Shown here piece after piece: positions 22,823-26,475 of a stretch of 26,475 bases of DNA (its first letter is position 1; each line of letters opens with the position of its first letter). The stretch comes from DASRHK01 sp035650495. GTDB lineage: Bacteria > Pseudomonadota > Gammaproteobacteria > Nevskiales > Nevskiaceae. Position numbers and translations under genes: made by a program. Location of the stretch: assembly GCA_035650495.1 (NCBI GenBank), contig DASRHK010000028.1, forward strand, positions 1-26,475. The letters are read 5' to 3'. The notes beneath the pieces are model-generated. The model made no database searches. It saw only the letters and a program-made list of their open reading frames with translations, and was not told the origin of the DNA.

Positions 22823-24895
22823 TCAGGCGTCGATCAGCTTCTTCAGCGCATTCAGGTCGATGACCGCGATGCCCAGCGACTCCGCCTTCTGCAGCTTCGA
22901 TCCCGCTTCGGCGCCGGCGAGCACGTAATCGGTCTTCTTCGACACCGATCCGCTCACCTTGCCGCCGTTGCTCTCGATCAGCGCGGTCGCCTCGTCGCGC
23001 GACATGCCGGGCAGCGTGCCGGTGATGACCAGCGTCTTGCCGAGCAGCGGGCCCTTCGCCGCGGCCTTCTTGATCGCCGGCCACTGCACGCCGGCCTTGA
23101 TCAGCGCGTCGATCACCTTGCGATTGCGCGACTCGCTGAAGAAATGCGCGATGTGCGCAGCGACGGTCGGGCCGACGTCGGGCACCTCCTGCAGTTTCGG
23201 ACAACGGTCTTTGACCTTCTCGGCGTGCGTCGTCGGCGCATCGGCCTCTGCCGCTTCGATCAACGCCTCGAGCGTCGCGAAATGGCGCGCGAGATCCTTC
23301 GCGGTGGTCTCGCCGACATCGGGAACGCCGAGCGCGTAGATGAAGCGATCGAGCGTCGTCGCCTTGCTCTTGCCGATCGCGTCGATCACGTTCTGCGCCG
23401 ACTTCTCGCCCATGCGATCGAGCTCGGCGAGCTGCTCCATCGTGAGCTTGAAGATGTCCGCCGGCGACTTCACCAGCTCCTGGTCGATCAGCTGGCCGAG
23501 CAGCTTCTCGCCGAGCCCTTCGATGTCCATCGCGCGCCGCGACACGAAGTGCTGCAAGGCGCCCTGGATCTGCGCGCGGCAGCCGAGCTTGTTGGTGCAA
23601 AAGGCGTTGACCTCGCCTTCCTCGCGCTCGACCTTGCCGCCGCAGACCGGGCACTTCGAGTAGTCGTCGCGCCAGTCGAACGCCTTCGAGCCGCGCTTGT
23701 GATCGCCGACGCGACGTACGAGCTCGGGGATCACGTCGCCTGCGCGGCGGATGACGACGGTGTCGCCGTCGCGGACATCCTTGCGATCGACTTCGTCGAG
23801 GTTGTGCAGCGTCGCGTTCGACACCGTCGCGCCGCCGACGAACACCGGCTTCAATCGCGCGACCGGATTGAGCGCGCCGGTGCGGCTCACCTGCACTTCG
23901 ATGCGCTCGAGCAGCGTCTCGGCTTCTTCGGCGGCGAACTTGTGCGCGATCGCCCAGCGCGGCGCGCGCGAGACGTAGCCGAGCTCTTCGCGTCCCGCGA
24001 GCGAGTTCAGCTTGTAGACGACGCCGTCGATCTCGAACGGCAGCTTCGCGCGGCGATCGCCCATCTTCCGGTAGAACTTCAGGCAGCCCTCGACGCCTTC
24101 GACGACTTCGATGTACTGCGAGACCGGGAAGCCCCAGTCGCGCAGATGATCGAGCACTTGCGAGTGCAGCTTCGGCGGCTCCCAGCCTTTGTGATACTCG
24201 ACCGCATAGGCGAAGAACGACAGTGGACGTTTCGCGGTGAGCGTGGGATCGAGCTGCCGCAGCGATCCCGCCGCCGTGTTGCGCGGATTCACGTACGCCT
24301 TCTCGCCGCGCGCGATGGCTTCCTCGTTCATCTTCCGGAAGCCTTCGCGGGTCATGTAGACCTCGCCGCGGATTTCCAGCGCCGCGGGCTCGCGCCCTTT
24401 CTTCGGCCATTCCAGCCGCAGCGGGATCTGCCGGATGGTGCGGAGGTTCGCGGTGATGTCCTCGCCAGTCTCGCCGTCGCCGCGCGTGGCGCCGCGCACG
24501 AACACGCCGTGCTCGTAGAGCAGCGAGATCGCGAGCCCGTCGATCTTCGGCTCGGCGACATATTCGACCTCGTCGCGCCCGAGCCCTTCGCACACGCGGC
24601 GATTGAAATCGGCGAGCTCCTCGTCGCTGAAGCAGTTGTTGAGCGACAGCATCGGCTGCAGATGCTTGACCTCCGCGAAGCCCGCGCGCGGCGGAGCGCC
24701 GACGCGCTGCGTCGGCGAGTCGGGCGTCCTCAGGTCGGGATATTGCTCTTCGAGCTGCTGCAGCTCGCGGAATAGCGCGTCGAACTCGGCGTCGGAGATC
24801 GACGGCTCGTCGAGCACGTAGTAACGGTGATTGTGCTCGTGCAGCTCGCGGCGCAGCTTTTCCGCGCGAGTGCGCGCGGAATCCGGAACACTCAC
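22823..24895 (-). CDS. ligA: NAD-dependent DNA ligase
   Basis: 690 aa. It seals nicks in replication and repair using NAD. The adenylation lysine is K117 in AEPKIDGLAISLLYEHG. The Ia domain (HNHRYYVLDEPSISDAEFD) binds NMN. An OB fold, a Cys4 zinc finger (CPVCGG...FCTNKLGCRAQ), helix-hairpin-helix repeats, and a C-terminal BRCT domain (GKTLVITGTLPGMSRDEA) follow. The start is taken as GTG 24895 because it overlaps the zipA stop as GTGA, like its neighbours; GTG 24910 would add five residues. Confidence 0.97.
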   Translation of the reverse strand: MSVPDSARTRAEKLRRELHEHNHRYYVLDEPSISDAEFDALFRELQQLEEQYPDLRTPDSPTQRVGAPPRAGFAEVKHLQPMLSLNNCFSDEELADFNRRVCEGLGRDEVEYVAEPKIDGLAISLLYEHGVFVRGATRGDGETGEDITANLRTIRQIPLRLEWPKKGREPAALEIRGEVYMTREGFRKMNEEAIARGEKAYVNPRNTAAGSLRQLDPTLTAKRPLSFFAYAVEYHKGWEPPKLHSQVLDHLRDWGFPVSQYIEVVEGVEGCLKFYRKMGDRRAKLPFEIDGVVYKLNSLAGREELGYVSRAPRWAIAHKFAAEEAETLLERIEVQVSRTGALNPVARLKPVFVGGATVSNATLHNLDEVDRKDVRDGDTVVIRRAGDVIPELVRRVGDHKRGSKAFDWRDDYSKCPVCGGKVEREEGEVNAFCTNKLGCRAQIQGALQHFVSRRAMDIEGLGEKLLGQLIDQELVKSPADIFKLTMEQLAELDRMGEKSAQNVIDAIGKSKATTLDRFIYALGVPDVGETTAKDLARHFATLEALIEAAEADAPTTHAEKVKDRCPKLQEVPDVGPTVAAHIAHFFSESRNRKVIDALIKAGVQWPAIKKAAAKGPLLGKTLVITGTLPGMSRDEATALIESNGGKVSGSVSKKTDYVLAGAEAGSKLQKAESLGIAVIDLNALKKLIDA

Positions 24896-25725
24896 GCCAC
24901 GCCGGCCCACGCTTGCACGTCGGCGCGCAGGCGCTGCTCGCTCTGCGTGCTCAGGACCTGTCGGCGCTCGTCATAGACCTCCGCCTCGAGACGCGCGGCG
25001 AGCTGGCGCGCGGTCGAAAGCATGTCCTCGAGCGCGGCGTTGCCTTCCATCGGACCGGGCAACACCATGAACATCGACAGCGCCATCGTGCCGAAGCCGT
25101 CCGCTTCATCGGGGATCAGGAAGCCGGGCTTCATCAGGCTGGCGACGCTGAACACGCGCTTGCCGTCGTGCTTGCGGTGATAGATCTGCATCGGGCCGAA
25201 CTGCAGGCCGCAGGACGCGAGCGCATCGTGGATGCGCGGTCCCTGCATCGCGACGCCGTTGGTGCGCGCGATGATCAGCGTGACGATTTTCTCGTCCTGT
25301 TTCTTCTGCGGCGGCGTAGGCGCTGTTTTCTCGGCAGCAGGCTGCGGCGTGATGGTCGGGGCAACGCGTCGCTGCACCGGCGCGACCGTCGGTGCGGGCT
25401 GACTCATGTACGCCGGCTCTTTCGGTTTCGGTGGCGGCGCAGCGCGCACCGGTCCCGGCTCGATGTTGAGCTGCGGCATGCGCGCGGGTGGCGCTTCACC
25501 GCGACGGCGCGGCCGGCCGACGCCGAACTCGTCGAACTCGCCGCCGATGCCGTAGGAGCCCGGCTCCTCCACGCGCGGCTGCGCGATCACGCGCGATCCG
25601 CGCGGATCGGTCTTCACGTTGCCCTTGTCGCGGCGGCTGAACAGGATCACCAGCAGCACGATGACGACGCCGAAGATCAGCAGCGCGAGCTGCAGTTGGG
25701 TCAGGTTCAACGGCAGCTGATTCAT
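24892..25725 (-). CDS. zipA: Cell division protein ZipA
   Basis: 277 aa. An N-terminal membrane anchor (LQLALLIFGVVIVLLVILF, about 11-29) is followed by a basic patch, a long Pro/Gln/Ala-rich linker (about 60-145), and the C-terminal FtsZ-binding domain beginning EKIVTLIIARTNGVAMQG and including PMQIYHRK and SLMKPGFLIPDE. It anchors FtsZ at the membrane in gammaproteobacteria. It is coupled by ATGA to smc and by GTGA to ligA, the order found in Xanthomonadaceae. Confidence 0.95.
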   Translation of the reverse strand: MNQLPLNLTQLQLALLIFGVVIVLLVILFSRRDKGNVKTDPRGSRVIAQPRVEEPGSYGIGGEFDEFGVGRPRRRGEAPPARMPQLNIEPGPVRAAPPPKPKEPAYMSQPAPTVAPVQRRVAPTITPQPAAEKTAPTPPQKKQDEKIVTLIIARTNGVAMQGPRIHDALASCGLQFGPMQIYHRKHDGKRVFSVASLMKPGFLIPDEADGFGTMALSMFMVLPGPMEGNAALEDMLSTARQLAARLEAEVYDERRQVLSTQSEQRLRADVQAWAGVA

Positions 25726-26475
25726 GCGACCGCCCTCGCCTCCTGGTTCTCGGTGAGCTGGACCGCCTGCTGCACGTTGACGCTGACCATGCGGGACACG
25801 CCCGGCTCCTGCATGGTCACGCCGTGCAGCTGGTCGGCGAGCTCCATCGTGATCTTGTTGTGCGTGATGATAATGAACTGCACGCTCTGCGCCATCTCCC
25901 GCACGATCTCGCAGAAGCGCGCGACGTTGGCGTCGTCGAGCGGCGCATCGACTTCGTCCATCAGGCAGAACGGCGCGGGATTGAGCTGGAACAGCGCGAG
26001 CAGCAGCGCCACGGCGGTCATCGCCTTCTCGCCGCCGGAGAGCAGCTGGATCGAGCTGTTGCGCTTGCCGGGCGGACGCGCCATCACGCGCACGCCGGTG
26101 TCGAGCAGGTCCTCACCGGTCATCTCGAGATACGCCTCGCCGCCGCCGAACAGCTTGGGGAAACGATCGCGGAAGATGGCGTCGACGCGATCGAAGGTGT
26201 CCTTGAAGCGCTCCTGCGTCTCGCGGTCGATCTTGCGCATCGCCTCTTCGAGCGTGGCGAGCGCGCCGGTGATGTCGTCGTTCTGCTTGCCGAGCTCGGT
26301 CTCTCGCGCCTGCGCCTCCTCCAGCTCCTGGATGGCCGCGAGGTTGATGGCGCCCAGACGCTCGATGCGCCGGCCCATCGACAGGAGCTTTTCGTCCCAC
26401 GCCTCCGGCGTCGCGTCGTCCTTCAGCGCGGCCAAGAGCTCGTTGCGATCGATGCCGGTCTCGGTGATCTGATCC
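25722..26475 (-). CDS. smc: Chromosome segregation protein SMC, C-terminal part
   Basis: About 250 C-terminal residues; the hinge, most of the coiled coil and the N-terminal Walker A half lie beyond the window. The C-terminal head shows the ABC signature LLSGGEKAMTAVALLLA, Walker B CLMDEVDAPLDDANV, and the H-loop IIITHNK. The end of the coiled coil is IQELEEAQARETELGKQNDD. The open frame continues through 26475 without a stop. It works with the ScpA and ScpB encoded to the left on the same strand. Confidence 0.96.
   Translation of the reverse strand, partial: DQITETGIDRNELLAALKDDATPEAWDEKLLSMGRRIERLGAINLAAIQELEEAQARETELGKQNDDITGALATLEEAMRKIDRETQERFKDTFDRVDAIFRDRFPKLFGGGEAYLEMTGEDLLDTGVRVMARPPGKRNSSIQLLSGGEKAMTAVALLLALFQLNPAPFCLMDEVDAPLDDANVARFCEIVREMAQSVQFIIITHNKITMELADQLHGVTMQEPGVSRMVSVNVQQAVQLTENQEARAVA

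Noticed and set aside
24913..26472. 519-codon plus-strand frame opposite zipA and smc
   Set aside because: Low-complexity Ser/Arg-rich translation, shadow of the real minus-strand genes.

Overview
The window is a stretch of a high-GC Gammaproteobacterium chromosome. zipA, which is confined to Gammaproteobacteria, sits in the order smc-zipA-ligA. The run gyrA-mtnA-mtaD-ubiG-mupP-yciK follows the Pseudomonas/Xanthomonas arrangement. Base composition and gene order suggest a Xanthomonadales/Nevskiales/Steroidobacter-like lineage, but the genus cannot be fixed from this sequence. The gene set is mostly housekeeping and densely packed. Thirteen same-strand junctions are 4-base ATGA or GTGA stop/start overlaps, and three convergent pairs share overlapping stop codons.

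Left part (1-5206), the accessory region. serC (partial, minus strand) is preceded by a vapBC-type toxin-antitoxin pair whose toxin stop codon overlaps the serC start. Just upstream of the vapB promoter lies an intact 3.37-kb IS1595-family transposon (1709-5074) with about 28-bp inverted ends and a perfect 8-bp target duplication, CAATAACT. Besides its transposase it carries a NYN-domain nuclease gene, a 100-nt class II tRNA gene with the proline anticodon UGG on a leucine-type body, and a three-gene overlapping operon. That operon encodes an unknown 272-aa protein, a 42-aa basic protein and a 62-aa membrane protein behind an operator-like promoter. A 113-bp imperfect palindrome separates the transposon from the EF-G-like gene.

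Middle (5204-14660). An EF-G paralogue lacking the usual GTPase signature residues, gyrA and mtnA are on the minus strand. Divergent to mtnA is the coupled plus-strand set mtaD-ubiG-mupP-yciK. mtnA and mtaD both handle methylthioadenosine-derived metabolites, ubiG makes ubiquinone, and mupP probably recycles MurNAc-6-phosphate.

Right (14657-26475). A minus-strand run yciO, M50 protease, trpS, scpA, scpB, rluB and an SH3 lipoprotein holds the kleisin and partner of SMC condensin. Divergent to it are ispZ(yciB)-bolA. The window ends with minus-strand smc(partial)-zipA-ligA followed by a secreted Asp-box (sialidase-fold) protein, a SnoaL-like protein and, after a short gap, a small membrane protein. 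Several starts (M50 protease, yciO, ispZ, the transposase and vapB) have a -10-like hexamer 5-8 bases before the start codon and no Shine-Dalgarno, suggesting leaderless transcripts.
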